Below are positions 10,640-22,395 of a DNA stretch of 64,000 nucleotides, piece after piece. The notes below the pieces were generated by a model. The model worked only from the letters and a program-made list of their open reading frames with translations, searched no databases and was not told where the DNA came from. Position numbers and translations under genes: made by a program. How positions within the stretch are numbered: the first letter of the stretch is position 1; each line of letters begins with the position of its first letter. Origin of the DNA: Saururus chinensis (taxonomy: Eukaryota > Streptophyta > Magnoliopsida > Piperales > Saururaceae); NCBI GenBank assembly GCA_035235625.1, contig CP141145.1, positions 39,908,668 through 39,972,667 on the forward strand, in the 5' to 3' direction.

Positions 10640-11836
10640 GAATTATAAGAAAGAATGAAAGAATAATAAAAAAAGCGCACCTAAAAATAATTATACCTGA
10701 AGTGCGCAATTACTTTGGACTTTCTATTCGGGATTGTCCAAAGTGAGCAAGGGCTGCTTATGCTTCGGCTAAATAAGCAGGGTTATTTTCTTTATGCATG
10801 ATTATGGTTAGTGTGTTAGAGACACTTTACATGCAAGGTTAATGCTTCTAATTGAGAATGGTTATGCATGATTATGTTAGTGTATTAGAGATACTTTTCA
10901 TGGAAGATGAATGCTTATAATTGAGTAAGGTTATCCATGATTATTGTTAGTGTGTTAGAGACACTTCTCATGCAGGGTGAATGCTTATGATTGATGATAA
11001 TTATGCATGATTATGGTTAGTGTGTTAGAGACACTTCTCATGCGGGATGATTGTATGCACTAAGGATGGACCATGAATGAGAAGATATTGTGATATGCTA
11101 TGTAGGATGAATGCATACATTGAGAATAAATCATAAATGAGATGATATGATGATTTGCCATGTGAAACGGTATATAGGAGATATGTTGATGATATCATGA
11201 GTATATATATGTGATGAATAGTCATGATATAGTGATGCACAGGTTATGCAATTGTCCCATGATAAATGGGTATGTTTTATGTGATGGATTGTATGTGAAA
11301 CATCTATAATGATTTTATATTTATTCTCCCAAAATACAAAACCTTGTTTACTATTTTTACTCACCCCTCTTTCTCGTATGTTTTATGTTTTGGGGCTGCA
11401 TGGTGCAACATGCAGACGACCAGGACTCCCTCTATAAGGAGCGATTGGTGGGTGGTCTGGAGTAGTAGAGGGTGCCTAGAGGCCCTACGTATCTTGCTTG
11501 TCTATGCAGCTTGTTGTTTGGAATTTTATGTCTTGATGATTATGTTATATATTTTGTTCGCCAGTTTGGCCTTAGACTCATGTTGACTTTTAACTCAAGC
11601 CGTGAGAAGGCTTAGTGACTTAAGGATGTGGGTACTGGTTGAGGACTAATTATGATTGTGTTGCCCTTTATTTGTCCTTATTTTCACTTGTACAAAGTGT
11701 ATGTTGCGCCACTCTGTGTCATTTCACCTGTTTAAGGGGTTAAGTCTTCCGCTTAGTTCAATCTTTCATCACCCCTGTGCGCACCGACCTTCCCTTTGAC
11801 TAGGTCTAGCTCGGGTTGGTGGGTTGCCAGGGCATG
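10640..11836 (+). mobile_element. 3' portion of an LTR, family X
   Basis: Ends with TTGCCAGGGCATGACA. It shares with 20,080-20,575 the series 'cacccctcttt', 'ttttggggctg/ttg', 'cagacgaccagga/cagacagacagga' and 'gcataagtcttccgct', and the same kind of terminus. Those features fit the 3' half of one LTR family whose 5' end is TGTCACGACCC, as seen at 21,647. The 5' half is not contiguous here. Confidence 0.6.
10792..11053 (+). repeat. About 70-bp tandem array, four units, in LTR X
   Basis: Units begin 'ttatgcatgattatggttag' and contain 'gtgttagagacacttctcatgc'-type sequence. The same core in units of other length is at 13,600-13,910 and 19,640-19,930, so it is a family signature. Confidence 0.8.
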
Positions 11837-12295
11837 ACACTAAAGGAGATGGTCCACCTCAGCAATGGCACTCCGCCGAGGAACATAGGCCACGATGGAT
11901 GGGGTGGGCAATTATACACAACCTAAAATGGAGTGAAACTTGTAGTTGTATGGAATGTTGTGTTATACAACTACTCTGCCCAAGGAAGGAGTTGTAACTA
12001 CTAGCGGGGCTGGTCACCTGCAAAACAACGAAGATACTGCTCTAGGTAGAGCATGAAAAAATCTTGCCAAAATTGTGACATGAACACTCGATCCATGTCA
12101 GACACAATCGTATGTGGCATGCCATGGAGCTTGCCTGTCCACCATGACCATGATACCCATCTTGCCTTGAATGGATGGTATGGTCTCTACGAAGTCCATC
12201 GAGACATCCTCCCACACCTTGCCAAAAAAGGGTTGAAGGAGACAACAATTTTTGTCATTCTTGTAAATTTTGGCCATTTCTTGTTCTATTTCCAT
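11837..12295 (-). pseudogene. Ty3/gypsy integrase remnant
   Basis: On the minus strand, 12,295-12,098 reads QEMAKIYKNDKNC, then LLQPF, then VWEDVSMDFVETIPS and MVMVDR. This matches the start of the gypsy integrase catalytic core, where the family has a WEDVSMDFI-like stretch containing the first catalytic Asp, followed by VVVDR. Downstream (12,090-11,850) there are only frame-shifted hints of the C-terminal integrase. The frame breaks and there is no RT or RNase H. It abuts the LTR end at 11,836. Clearly dead. Confidence 0.75.
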
Positions 12296-14062
12296 GAATC
12301 TAATTTCTTATGACTAGAATGAGTTATTATTACCTACAAATGTTGTTGTGATTACATGAAAACCATCTTGAAATTTATGATTTAGCTCAAGCATGATTTA
12401 CGCTATGTTTGGTTAATTTTAGCATGATATTCTACTTGCCTAAAATTCATGTTTGATGACTACTTCATGATGTCTTGATGATTACAGTAGGTTTCACCAT
12501 GATGATGTATACATACATGCTTACACATGTTATATGAATTTTAGGTGAATCATGTATTCCATGTTCTAGCTTAATTATAGTGATGTTTATCTATGCCTAA
12601 GTCTAGAATGGTATTATACTTGTCTTGAACTCATATTTTGATGTTTTTCACCACACTTGCTTCATGATTTCAATAAGGAAAGACTATGATAAAATCATGG
12701 ATGCATGTTGTAAGACTCTCATCTTAAACCGGTCTACATTTAATTTTATTTATTATTTAACGGTTATCGTGTGGTTTAAGCATTTTCTAATTAAATTCGG
12801 TAATTTTTGAAAATAAATGGGGTTTCTAAATGTTTTAATAAAAATCAACTTCAAATTTATGAGTTTTAAGTAAAATTGGGTCAATTATGAATTTTTGGTA
12901 ATTTTTGGATTTTGCTCAAATTTTTAGAAAATTAGGGTTTGGCGGGCCTCACTGGTGAATTTAGGGTTTTTGGTCCAAAACATCTTAGACATCAAAGGAA
13001 GTCATCACAAAAAATTTTAGAAATTTTCCGGTTCTAATAAGAGTTTAATTGGCCAAATACCCACTTTTAGTTAAAAATCCTATTTATACCCCTAGGGTTA
13101 GTTAGGTTTACCTCATTCCTTCCTACAAAAGGAAAGAGGCTGAGTCATTTCCAAATTAGGAATATGTTGTGTAAGGGTGTTTAGAGTGAAATCCCCAATT
13201 AGGCCCAAAGAGGAAGTGATTAGAGGTATGTTCTTTCCTAATCCATGCTTAATCATTAGGGTTTTTCTAATCCTCCCTTAAATTTATCTTCCTCCATTTA
13301 TTCAATCCGATTTCAAACATTTAATCACTGTTTACTCCTCTATTTCAAACCCTAACATTTAAAATTTTATTTTTATGTCCCATAAGCTTTAGATCTAGGG
13401 TTTACTTTATAATTTTTAAGGTTAAACCGAGTTTAGTGTCGTCATGTGCACCGGCTCACTAGGGGGTATTCATTCCCCGTTAGGGGATATACCCAAACCG
13501 CGGAATTCCTTCGAAGTTTCCCATTGGGGATAGCTCGGAGTGTGCGGGGATTACTCATGCTTCAGCTGATTGGGTAGGGTTGTTTTCATCGACTTGCATA
13601 GATTTAAAATGTGTGTAGGAGACACTTTATATGCAGGTTGATATATGTAATGTTATGAATGATCTGAAATGTATGTTAGAGATACATCTCATACAAGTTT
13701 ATATGATGTTGATGCATTATCTAAAATGTATGTTAGAGATACGTCTCATGCAAGTTTATATGATGTTGACACGTGATCTAAATTGTATGATAGAGATGCA
13801 TCTCATGCAAGTTTATGTGACGTTGGTGCATGACATACATCTCATGCAAGTTTATGTGCTGCTGAAGCATGATCTGAATGTGTATTTTTTTGGGACACTT
13901 CTCATGCTATGTCATAATGCGATTACTTATGCCTGATTTTGGATATATTTGATACTTGTATGCATGAATATCTATTTAGGGGTAATTAGGGGTTGTGTGA
14001 GGTAATTAATTAGAAATGGGGATATTATGTGAAATCTGAATCTAAATTGCTATATCACTATG
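12296..14062 (+). mobile_element. Middle portion of an LTR, family X
   Basis: Non-coding AT-rich sequence. From about 13,440 it shares 'gtgcaccggct', then a short tandem array, then 'tctaaattgctatatcactatg', with the LTR piece at 19,420-20,030. It stops exactly where the minus-strand gypsy LTR begins at 14,063, consistent with insertion into this LTR. Confidence 0.55.
13600..13910 (+). repeat. 57-bp tandem array in LTR X
   Basis: Four or more units with 'atgtatgttagagatacatc' and 'tcatgcaagtttatatgatg'. The unit is a multiple of three, so a 101-codon frame (13,631-13,936) stays open as a repetitive peptide. This is a by-product of the repeat length, not a gene. Confidence 0.8.
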
Positions 14063-15480
14063 TGATCGTTTATAATTAAACCCTTTGCAAGTGTACAAGG
14101 TAATTGTACTAGGATAAGTATTTAAGGGTTGTCGAACCTCAGGGACGGATGGGTTATTACTAAATCTAAAGAGGAATTTGCTGATTTAAAAACTAAAAAC
14201 AACTTAAACTTAAATTAAGCAAAAGAAAGGAATCAACTAGTTTAAAATAAGAGATTAATTTGATGGAAATTACTTAGGAAATTGAATCCACTATAGAACC
14301 ATAACAATTCCTTAACTTTTAATCTAAATCTAGTGTGAACATGAGCAAGTATTCTCAGCTACAAGCTAGAATTACTTCAAAAAGAATCATTAATTAACTT
14401 CCATGACATGAACTATCTTCGACAATAACACGGATCATCTACACTAAACTAGCTATAGACATGACCCGTCTAATCTTAGTATAACTCAAACAAGTCATTA
14501 ATTATCTGAACATTAAAACTATTGTATGACCATCTCATCTAAATCACAGAAATTAGAATCGATGCAAATATCAAAACCATATCAATCTATCATCTACAAG
14601 ACAATAAATCAACATAGACTTGAATAAACATTAAAAGCTCTTCCATTAAAAAGGAAATCCATATCATACAATTGTCATCATTCACAACTGAGATCTAAAT
14701 TAAAAAGAAAAGAAACTGAAACTTATCTATAGCTTCATCAACTCCTAAGTAAAAGAAAAGTCTAGCCTTCCATGGTAGAAGAAAGCACTTGAATCTCCAT
14801 TGAAAGCTTTGAGTTCTCTTCCATCTTCTTTTTCCTTTTTCTCCTCTTAAAATCTACTGCAATCCCCCAATTTTAAGCCAAATATGTCTTTTTATAGGCA
14901 TAAGTTCCGTAGGAAGAAGTCCAATATGAAAAAGATTGAAATTTGAGTCAAACAAGGAAACTGCACGTTATGCCGATCGATCGCCCTGCATGCCCGATCG
15001 ATCGGCTACACTGTATTTTCATCTGAATTCACGTTATCCCGATCGATAGCCATGCATGGCCGATCGATCGGATACAGTGTTTCTGTTTTCCTGGACTGTT
15101 CATATTCTGTTCATTAAGCTTTCCTTCGTGTCCATATTAATTTCTAACTTGTTTATAACTCCGAAAAGTTGTCCAAATCACTTTAAAGCATGTGAAGACT
15201 ATTTTTAATCATTTCAAACATCGTCCAAGTACATCGATAAGCGCACTTTACCTACAAAACATAAAATATCATACTTTAGACGTAGAATATAATTAAAATT
15301 CCAACTTTGTTTAAATACACATCTAAACTACTAATAACTACAAAATCATTAATAATTAAACTAAAATACAAATATCTATCTTAATCTAAATAAACTATAA
15401 ATAACACTAAATTAACCTAATCTATACTAGCAAATAAGGTAAAAAGGCATATAAAATAGATATAGATTTCAGACTTATCA
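14063..15480 (-). repeat. 3' LTR of the minus-strand gypsy element
   Basis: Read on the minus strand it begins TGATAAGTC and ends CGATCA; on the plus strand it opens TGATCGTTTATAATTAAACC. It pairs with 22,396-23,825 over the full 1.4 kb. It contains two palindromic CGATCGATCG pairs at 14,972-15,072, described in the findings. Confidence 0.85.
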
Positions 15481-15494
15481 AATACCCCCAAACC
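15481..15494 (-). promoter_or_regulatory. Polypurine tract
   Basis: On the minus strand GGTTTGGGGGTATT directly precedes the LTR start TGATAAG, the position of the plus-strand primer in gypsy elements. Confidence 0.65.
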
Positions 15495-17248
15495 TATATT
15501 TTGCTAGTCCTCGAGCAAAACAAAAACAAAGTAAAACAACTAATCTTGAAAAATAAATAAAAGCCACTTTCATAGGGAATCACGATTGCATTTAGCGTAT
15601 GCAACAAGCCTTTAAACCCCTAGGTGTCCCTAGTTGGACGAGTTGTGTCTCGTGAGGGTTTGCAGTAATGATACCCACAAACATCTAAACCTAAGAAAAA
15701 TAAAACAAACAAACAAGAAAACAAAAATTTGAAAAACAATCTTCTCTTAAAAACACATAACTATTTTTAAAAAGAGCCAACCACAAATACTTGAAACAAG
15801 TAAACAATTAAGATTTGATCACTTTCAAGTAAGGAATAATCCATTCTATAACCTCATCTTAGAAATAATTGTGCAACTACATATATACATTTTAAAAACA
15901 TAAAGTGTAGAAACTTTGTAGTCATACAATTTCATTCTTTATTAACAAGCATATCTTATGTGACCCATTAACTAAGCTCATTAAAGTTCACTAACTCAAA
16001 AATATAACAATGACAATCTTTCATCCTTAACATCTCATAATAAACCCTTATGTAATAGCCTTCAAATTTCAATTAAATTCAAGGAATAAGAGTATAATAT
16101 ATCTCAAAATATGACTTGTGCAATACTTAGTTCTATTAAGCTTTCTAAATAGTCCATGTAACAAGCGTTAGGCCAGTGTCCCTAATCCAGTTGGCTCAAG
16201 GCACTAGGTGTTGAAACACCCATCAGGCTTAATAACTCGAACTATAAAGGCTACAGAACCAAGTAAGTCATAAAAGAATTTATCTCAACTTTTCACCTTT
16301 TGACGCGATCCCTTATACTTGCCTAGGCACAAGGTTCGGTTACTCAGTAAAAAGAGAAACAAACCTTCTTTTTTTTCATCATTTTTTTTTCATTCAATCT
16401 ATTTTTTTTCCAACTTTTTTTTTTCATTCTTTTTTTTTCATTTTTTTTTATACACACTTATCCCATTTTTTTTTCAAATAAAAGCTAAGCATAAAAATCT
16501 ATCATAAAATATTAAAAATTACTCAATTGCCAAGTTTTCAAAAATATATGCTTAGTTAAAGATATCCCACTAAGATTACAAGTAATAAATCATAAAATTA
16601 TATTCCTACAAGTTTCATGTGTGTGAAATGTGATTTAAAAATATAAGCACAATTATCCAAGATAATGAAAATAAAATAGAAATTACTCACTTAATCATTT
16701 TCATCACTTAATTAATTACTTGAACTTTCTTCATGAAATTGATCTCTTTAAAAATAGACATATACTTTTAAAAGAAAATAAGCGATAAAACCCACTTAAA
16801 AGAAAAGAAAATAAAAGAAAATACTCTAAAACATCCTAAAAGAAAATTAATAAATAAAAATATCTTTTTACACCCCCAAACCTAAACTAAACATTGTCCT
16901 CAATGTTAAAGAAAATATATACTACAATGACAAGAATAAGTAAGAGAGGGAAAAGAAAGATATCACCTGAAAGCATAACTAATCCACTAATCTGAAAGTG
17001 AAGTGCATAGGATTGGAGAAAAGAAATAAATATAAGTGATGAGCATTCCCCCATACCTAAAGTATTATATCTCATAAAAGAAGAAAAACTATAATGAGAA
17101 AAAAAACTAAGAAAATAAGTAAATAAAGCCTAAATGAAGCAAAGAAAAGAAACAAAAGGAAAAGAAATATATCAAAAACATGGGTTGCCTCCCAAGAAGC
17201 GCTAAGTTTATTGTCTTTAGCCAGACATTGCCAACATTCTCAAATATA
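15495..17248 (-). mobile_element. Internal region downstream of protease, no RT/RNase H/integrase
   Basis: AT-rich and non-coding, with a poly-T run on the plus strand at 16,365-16,455. On the plus strand 17,180-17,230 reads 'tgggttgcctcccaagaagc', a phrase I recognise as common in plant gag-protease elements. No reverse transcriptase, RNase H or integrase motif was seen, so the element is probably non-autonomous by design or by loss. Confidence 0.55.
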
Positions 17249-18183
17249 TCAGGGCGGCTGGTAGATATTAGCATTGGCTCTTCTCTTAAGTCTCCAAAAA
17301 GATGATGTAGAAAAATTAGAAGGCATGACTTGATTATGGGCTGATGCTACAAAAGATGGACCTCTGTCATAAGCATCAAATCTAAAATTGTTTACCATAA
17401 AACATTTAGCATTAGAAGTTGCAGGCAAATGGTTAGACACATCAAAAATATTTAGTTGCACTTTCATGTTCCCAAAGGTCATCTCCATTACCCCTGTCCT
17501 ACAATTTATGGATGCATTAGCTGTGGCAAGGAATGGACGACCTAGAATGATAGGAATCTGATATGTGGGGTTGGCACCGGTTTCCATATCTAAGACAATA
17601 AAATCAACAGGGAAAAAGAACCGGTCAACCTTCACTAAGGCATCCTCAATGACTCCTCGAGGCTTACGCACAGAATGGTCGGCTAGCTGCAAGGTAACTG
17701 ATGTAGGCTGCAATTCACCTAACCCTAGTTTCTCATACACCGAGTAAGGGAGTAAATTGACACTCGCACCAAGGTCAAGGAGGGCTCTATGGATGGAGTG
17801 ATCACCTATGACACAAGAAATAGTGGGTAATCCAGGGTCCTTATACTTAGGTGGGGTGTCAAACTTCAAAAGAGAGCTAACTTGCTCGGTGAGAAAGACC
17901 TTTTTAGACACATGAGTCTTAGATTTACGCTTTTGAGTGCATAGGTCTTTGAGGAACTTAGCATAAGCAGGGACTTGCTTAATGGCTTCTAAGAGGGGGA
18001 GATTAATTTTGACTTGTTTAAAAGTCTCAAGAATCTCATCAGTCCTAGCTGTGCACTTTTTAAATGGTGGGGCTATGTCAAGACACTGAGGAAAAGGTGC
18101 CCTAGGGATATAAGATCCCTCAAAAGTGGTCTTAGATTGTGGCTCTGAGGAAGGGGAAGGAGATACAAACTCCTTCTCATGTG
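17249..18183 (-). pseudogene. Gag C-terminus and retropepsin (Athila/Tat-like gypsy)
   Basis: An open minus-strand frame of about 310 codons runs from near 18,183 to 17,249. The first part carries DEILETFKQVKINLPLLEAI and KQVPAYAKFLKDLCT, the usual gag-to-protease linker of Athila/Tat-type plant elements. The protease follows with ALLDLGASVNLLP, then LQLADHS, PRGVIEDALVKV, FPVDFIVLD, and the flap and core IPIILGRPFLATANA. The active site reads DLGAS rather than the canonical DTGA/DSGA; I recall this variant in this plant lineage. The start is lost where a foreign LTR joins at 18,183, so I call it a fragment, although the surviving frame has no stop. Confidence 0.85.
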
Positions 18184-19639
18184 GTTAATTTCTTGTTCCG
18201 ATTTCTTAGGGTTTTGTCTTAAGATGGTGTAGATTAGCATTCTGAAAAGTTTGATGGAGTTTTTATAGTGTTTGGGTCTATAGATGAAGGTTTTAAGTTG
18301 CTTTAATGGAGTATCGGTTTTGAAATTCGAAATAAAGAAGAAGGTAAAAACTGCTTTGTTGGTGTTAGAATGACCTACCAGGGCATTCAAACGACAACAC
18401 TATATTTTTGGCTGAATCTCAGTTAAGCCGATCGAACGGCCTTGTAGGGCATTCGAACGGCTATACTGCAAATATTGACCATTTTATGTATGTTGCTTAT
18501 TTCGATATTTCTACTATGAAAGATCATTTTTATGTTTATGTGGAGTATTTTGAGCTAGAATAAGCTACTGGAAGAGCATATTATTGACGTTTAGAATTTG
18601 TGGTGTATATTTAAAGTCTATGTGAAATGGCTTGTAGTTGGATAAACATGTTAGAATTTGTTATCTTAAAGATATGAGTGGTTGATTCCCTATGGTTTAA
18701 GCATGTTTTCAGTAGAATTACAACATGTTAATGGACTGATATGTTATTATAGGATGTGGTTAAATGATGGGTGAATGTTAGTGCTATGCCTAGACTCAAG
18801 TATGAGGTGAATGTGCTTACACATGTTTAGCATGTGGTTATGTTTTGACTTATTTGATGGTTTTTAGTGGTTCTTCACCCATGATTTCCGATGGAACCCA
18901 TGATAAGAGGTTAATGTGCATGTGTAGTGTGATGGTGAGTTAATTACAAAGCATGTTGATATACATCGAATGAGGTGTTTCTACCATGTACACACACATG
19001 TGGGGTTAATGATTAATGATTATGATGATGCATAGTATTATGATTATAAATGATGCATGAGGGGTTGATGAGAGCACTTATCATGAATTAGGATTCATGT
19101 ATGCCTTGCCCACGTATATACCATGTTGCATGCATCATGAAAATGGATTTTCGATTGAGACTTTATCGAGATTAGCCGAGTTTGATCGATTAAATGTAAT
19201 GTTGTGAAATTACGTGCCGGATTAATCGGTCATTGGCTTAATTGAAACTTGATTAGTCCGAAAAGACATATTTTCGATTTGAGTTCCTGTGTGTGGAACA
19301 TGTGCACTCCCTGGGTTGAGTCGAGTCAAATTGAGTTATATGAGGACAAGTTGTATACTTGTCTTACGGTTGAGATTTATTGAGATTATCTGGACCTTAA
19401 GAATCCAATTGGTTTGTCCGAGTGCACCGGCTTACCAGGTATTGTTGCTTGGAACTTTAGTCTTGACAAGCAGGGTGGCCTGGGAGTTTAGGCTTGATGG
19501 GTAGGAGTTGCTCGAAGGCGTTGGCCTTGAGGAGTAGGAGTTGCTCGAAGGCTTTGACCTTGAGGAGCATGTATATTTGATAAGGGTTTGCTTGAGGGCT
19601 TCGGCCTTGAAGAGCAGGTTTATTATCTCTGTGTATGGA

Positions 19640-19930
19640 CTTGCATGTTAGACTAGTGTGTGTGAGACACTTATACATGCCTAATGAACGAGAATGTTGA
19701 TGCATGATCTGAAATGTATGTTAGAGATACATCTCATGCAGGTTTATATGATGTTGAATGCATGATTTGAATGTGTGGTAGAGACACTTCTCATGCGGTA
19801 TAGGTGATATTCTAAATAGTCTGAATTGTGTGATTGAGACACTATATGCAGGGTTATGTGGTCTAAATGCATGAATTAGAAAATGTGATTTAGATACTAT
19901 TATGCAGTTTTAGGTGATGTGTATGTGTGA
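19640..19930 (+). repeat. Degenerate 55-60-bp tandem array
   Basis: Units with 'atgttagagatacatctcat' and 'gcaggtttatatgatgttga', homologous to the arrays at 10,792 and 13,600. Confidence 0.75.
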
Positions 19931-19938
19931 TCAGAAAA

Positions 19939-19940
<2 letters not shown>

Positions 19941-19994
<54 letters not shown>
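19941..19994. repeat. (AT)27 microsatellite
   Basis: Uninterrupted alternating A and T inside a family X LTR. Confidence 0.95.
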
Positions 19995-19996
<2 letters not shown>

Positions 19997-20576
19997 TGTC
20001 AATCATTGATCTGAATTGTTATATTACTATGTCGTAGTGTTTTTGATGATTATAGTTATACTAAAACCATTATTGAGTTTTTATATTCACCCCTCTTTCT
20101 TTTGCTTTTGTTTTGGGGTTGTGTGTCGTGACACGCAGACAGACAGGATCCTCTGTTTGAGGAAAGGTCGGGGAGGACTTGGGAGTAGACGTGGAGATCT
20201 CTAGATGTTGCATGTTTCTTTGATTTTTGTTATGATGTTAGAACCCATGTGGAGTAGTTCTTGTTCCGAATTTGTGCTACATTTTATCTTTAGGTTGTCT
20301 GAGACTTCTTATTTTTTTTGGAGCCTAGTGTGGGCTATGGATTAATTAGTATGTGGGTTGGATATTTGTGGTTTAATTTAGAGTTAAAGTAACTCTTTTG
20401 GTTCTACTTATTTGCTCTTGCTCAAAGTAGTGCGTTTACTCTGTAAATTTTAGATCGCCCGTGATCAGGGCATAAGTCTTCCGCTAATCGTTTTCAATCC
20501 CCTTGTCGCCCCCATGCACTTGACCAGCCCTTGGACCAGGTTTGGCTCGGGTCGGGCAGTGCCAGGGCGTGATAGT

Positions 20577-21646
20577 GCTGGGGTGTAACACATGTATATC
20601 ACATTGATTATGGTTTGTTCATGTTTCACATGTCTTCACTTAGACTTGAACACTACCATTTATGTACACATATGTGTAGATATTTGTGATGATTATTTAA
20701 CACCAATGGACCATGTTTGATGCACATGTGGACTGATTTGAGCATGCCTCTTGTATTTGGACTCATGTAGCATTGCTCATGTATGTATCATGTTATATAC
20801 ATCATGAAAATGACTTATAAATGAGATTAATCATGATTAGCCGTGTTTGATCGATTGGATGCAATTAATTGTTGGATTAATCGATCGGAGGCTTATCGAT
20901 TTGGTGTTACATCCGAAATGACAAGGTTTTACATCCCTTAAGGACGGGTTTCCTCCCCGACTTGAGAAGAGAGGAATGCTATATATGTGTTATTTGATAA
21001 GTTATTTGGACCCTGAGAACCCAGGTGGTATGTCCGAGTGCACCGGCTTACCACGTATAGTGCTCAGGACTTCAATCTTGATGAACAGTCATGCTCAGGG
21101 CTGTCTTGATGAGCAGTTGTTCTTGGGACTGCCTTGCTGAGTAGTTGCGCTTGGGGCTTTGGCCTTGATGTAGTCGTGCTTGGGGTTTTCGACCCTGATG
21201 AACAAATTTATTTCTCTCAATTTGTAAGACATTTGCCATTTGTTGTTACATGTGTTTAGAAGGTTACACTCTTTGACACAGTTGTTGTGTAGGGATAAGG
21301 GAGCCAAAATCACATCCTGCATGATTAACTTCTCAACATAAACATATCATGTATCTCAAACACACTATACTGCATATCATGAGGTGTATGTGTGTATTAG
21401 CTATGTTGAACCCATGATGTGCAGGAGGCATGTGTATGTGATGATGAGATAATATGGGTTATAGCATGATATGCAGGTGACATGAATATGTGATGATGTG
21501 ATATGTCATATAACATAAAATGCAGGTAACATGAATATGTGATGATGTGATATGTCTTATAACATGAAATGCAACAGCTGACATGAAAATGTGTTGATGA
21601 TACATATTACACATAGCATGATATACAGGTGGCATGAATGTGTCAC
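20577..21646 (+). mobile_element. LTR fragment, family X
   Basis: Repeats the order 'gattaatcgatcggaggctt', 'ttatttggaccctgagaacc', 'gtccgagtgcaccggctta' seen at 2,470-2,640 and 19,200-19,440. It is followed by four or five short 'gcttggggctttggccttgatga' variants (21,060-21,200) and then three copies of a roughly 60-bp 'atgtgatatgtcatataaca' repeat (21,470-21,650). Non-coding. Confidence 0.5.
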
Positions 21647-22254
21647 GACCCGGATTTTTAAAACCCTTTTTAAATAAAGGACACACGATAAATCATGATA
21701 AAATTTTCTTTCTTTCTTTAACACAAATCAAATTATCTGATTAAATATCCAAGTCGTGATAATTGGGCTTTACAAATACGAATATCAAAATATATGATAT
21801 TATTACATATATCAAAATTAGATAAATGGCAGGTTAACCATCTAAGTACTAATTTGTCATCTGTCCAAAAATAAATAACCAAGTAAAGTTAGCTCTCACC
21901 CCAGTAATTACAATTACTTACATAATTCTAGAAGCAAGAAACTACATCCCACTAGTGCAATGTCATCCTCAAACGCCCACTAACGTCTCGATCTCACAAT
22001 GACCTCTTCTAAAGAACCTGTAAAAGATATAAACCCTTGAGAAGCATGTCACATTGGTGGGACCTACTTAAAAAGAGAAGGATAACCTAACCATATATGG
22101 TCTTGTTTCGAAGGGCTCATTGATACGAGTCCATCGGTACTAAGAACGCACGATTACGACTTCAGGGTAAGAAGATACGTGTGTTGAAGTTTAGATATTT
22201 TTGCCGATGTTCACTTGTGGCCACAAGTGTAGAGAGTACGATCTTCAACTCAGC
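21647..22254 (+). mobile_element. 5' part of an LTR starting TGTCACGACCC
   Basis: TGTCACGACCCGG is a typical start of plant chromovirus LTRs and is the inverse of the GGGCRTGACA terminus seen at 11,836. It contains 'gaagggctcattgatacgag', a relative of the family Y LTR block at about 3,050. It is truncated near 22,254, where the 5' untranslated region of the minus-strand gypsy element resumes. Confidence 0.6.
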
Positions 22255-22371
22255 CTACAAGATCAAATTAAAAGAAGGTAAGAAACTAATAATTGACCTA
22301 AAAACTAAAGTAAACTGAATCTAAATTAGATAAAATTATCCTAATACTAATTTAGTAACAAATCAACACCG

Positions 22372-22389
22372 TCCCCGGCAACGGCGCCA
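22372..22389 (-). promoter_or_regulatory. Primer-binding site, tRNA-Asp type
   Basis: The plus strand reads TCCCCGGCAACGGCGCCA, the 3' end of plant tRNA-Asp including CCA. The minus strand is therefore a perfect 18-nt primer site, six bases from the LTR at 22,396. This fixes the element's direction as leftward. Confidence 0.85.
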
Positions 22390-22395
22390 AAAACT

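Larger units (their letters stand above)
18184..20576 (+). mobile_element. Nested LTR sequence, family X (3' part)
   Basis: Non-coding. It interrupts the gypsy internal region at 18,184. From about 18,700 it matches other family X pieces: 'gattaatcggtcattggctt' near 19,210, 'ggaccttaagaatcc', the tandem array, 'cacccctctttcttttg' and 'gcataagtcttccgct'. It ends TGCCAGGGCGTGATA at about 20,575. At 18,430-18,465 there is an unexplained pair, GATCGAACGG and TTCGAACGG, like the palindromes in the flanking gypsy LTRs. Confidence 0.55.

Noticed and set aside
13631..13936. 101-codon frame with a 19-residue repeated peptide
   Set aside because: The frame stays open because the LTR tandem repeat is 57 bp long; there is no protein signature.
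13800..21650. CRISPR-like interpretation of the short repeats
   Set aside because: Eukaryotic LTR tandem arrays with diverging units and no unique spacers.
22372..22389. tRNA-Asp gene
   Set aside because: Only the last 18 nt of tRNA-Asp match, adjacent to an LTR: it is a retrotransposon primer-binding site, not a gene.
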